The notes below the pieces were generated by a model that was not told the origin of the DNA, ran no database searches, and saw only the letters and a program-made list of their open reading frames with translations. Position numbers and translations under genes: made by a program. DNA of 24,694 nucleotides from DAOQTX01 sp035340715 (lineage in GTDB: Bacteria; Bacteroidota; Bacteroidia; AKYH767-A; OLB10): positions 1 through 24,694 of the forward strand of contig DAOQTX010000043.1 of the NCBI GenBank assembly GCA_035340715.1. Direction: 5' to 3'. Below, in pieces: positions 24,421 to 24,694 of this stretch (positions within the stretch are counted from its first letter, which is position 1; each line of letters starts with the position of its first letter).

Positions 24421-24694
24421 TTAATGAATAATTAAATCATAAGGCATGCGACAGTGAATGCCCGGTAAGATCATTTGTTGCTCAACTTTAATGAAAGAAT
24501 CGTATAGCACGCCTAAATCTTTTTTTAGAAAATAGGTACGTGCATTGCCCGACAAATCATTAATTAATTGATCAAATGGATCTTTTTGTTCAGGGTATTC
24601 TACAATTCGGATTTGATCTAGCCCTGTTCTATTTTGAGCCAACTGAATTGCATCTTCTAAACCACCTGCCATATCAGCCAATCCTACAGATATA
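24421..24694 (-). CDS. sppA: Signal peptide peptidase SppA (protease IV), C-terminal end only
   Basis: The last 91 codons of a frame that is open to the window edge. Its opening VGLADMAGGLEDAIQLA matches the end of the second protease repeat of SppA (family pattern GLVDxxGGLxxAIxxA), followed by a tail IVEYPEQKDPFDQL typical of the protein's C-terminus. SppA is a membrane-bound serine protease that degrades cleaved signal peptides. The catalytic Ser and Lys lie outside the window, so the call rests on this short segment. The stop is 3 nt before the PolX-like start. Confidence 0.75.
   Translation of the reverse strand, partial: ISVGLADMAGGLEDAIQLAQNRTGLDQIRIVEYPEQKDPFDQLINDLSGNARTYFLKKDLGVLYDSFIKVEQQMILPGIHCRMPYDLIIH

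Noticed and set aside
1..24694. Mobile element, phage or defence island
   Set aside because: No transposase, integrase, recombinase, toxin-antitoxin or restriction gene is seen, and base composition looks even throughout.

Overview
The window reads as chromosomal DNA from a member of the Bacteroidota. The evidence is low GC content, TAnnTTTG-type -7 promoter elements (the Bacteroidota sigma factor consensus), poor Shine-Dalgarno sequences, two secreted proteins with type IX secretion (T9SS) C-terminal sorting domains, and Bacteroidota-style versions of ClpP, OppC and GH3 proteins. I cannot place it more narrowly than the phylum. Most of the content is housekeeping. I see no insertion sequence, prophage, CRISPR array or obvious genomic island.

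Layout. Positions 1-1842 (minus): a glycosyltransferase of the GT-C type, cut by the window edge, behind ruvC and overlapping it by 4 nt. Positions 1883-5124 (plus): a tightly packed row of an LPG-synthase-type membrane protein broken by a frameshift, a membrane GT2 glycosyltransferase, and an OppC-like ABC permease. Positions 5125-6033 (minus): a flavin-reductase-like flavoprotein. Positions 6202-9728 (plus): tRNA-Leu(UAG), trigger factor, clpP and clpX, a protein folding and degradation cluster. Positions 9725-11073 (minus): thyA and folA, the thymidylate and folate cycle pair, with a terminator between them. Positions 11171-12055 (plus): fabD. Positions 12052-15555 (minus): a 1167-residue PKD-repeat surface protein with a type B T9SS signal. 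Positions 15659-17035 (plus): an M20 dipeptidase ending in a clear terminator. Positions 17113-19635 (plus): a seven-repeat, probably beta-propeller, secreted protein with a type A T9SS signal, then a secreted protein of unknown function. Positions 19636-24694 (minus): a deoxynucleoside kinase, a secreted propeller-like protein whose start overlaps a GH3-family acyl-adenylating enzyme, a PolX-type protein, and the end of sppA.

How the genes fit together. ClpX unfolds substrates for ClpP, and trigger factor folds nascent chains. ThyA turns dUMP into dTMP and oxidises the folate that FolA regenerates, while the deoxynucleoside kinase salvages nucleosides. The two T9SS cargoes and two small exported proteins point to the cell surface.

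Most worth a second look: the PolX homologue seems to have lost all three polymerase aspartates while keeping its PHP nuclease motifs; the 17113 protein is built from seven repeats, five of them exactly 60 residues; the 18766 protein has an HMA-like domain without the metal-binding cysteines and a hairpin over its start codon; and one membrane protein gene carries a single-base frameshift in an A-tract. I found no convincing new multigene system.
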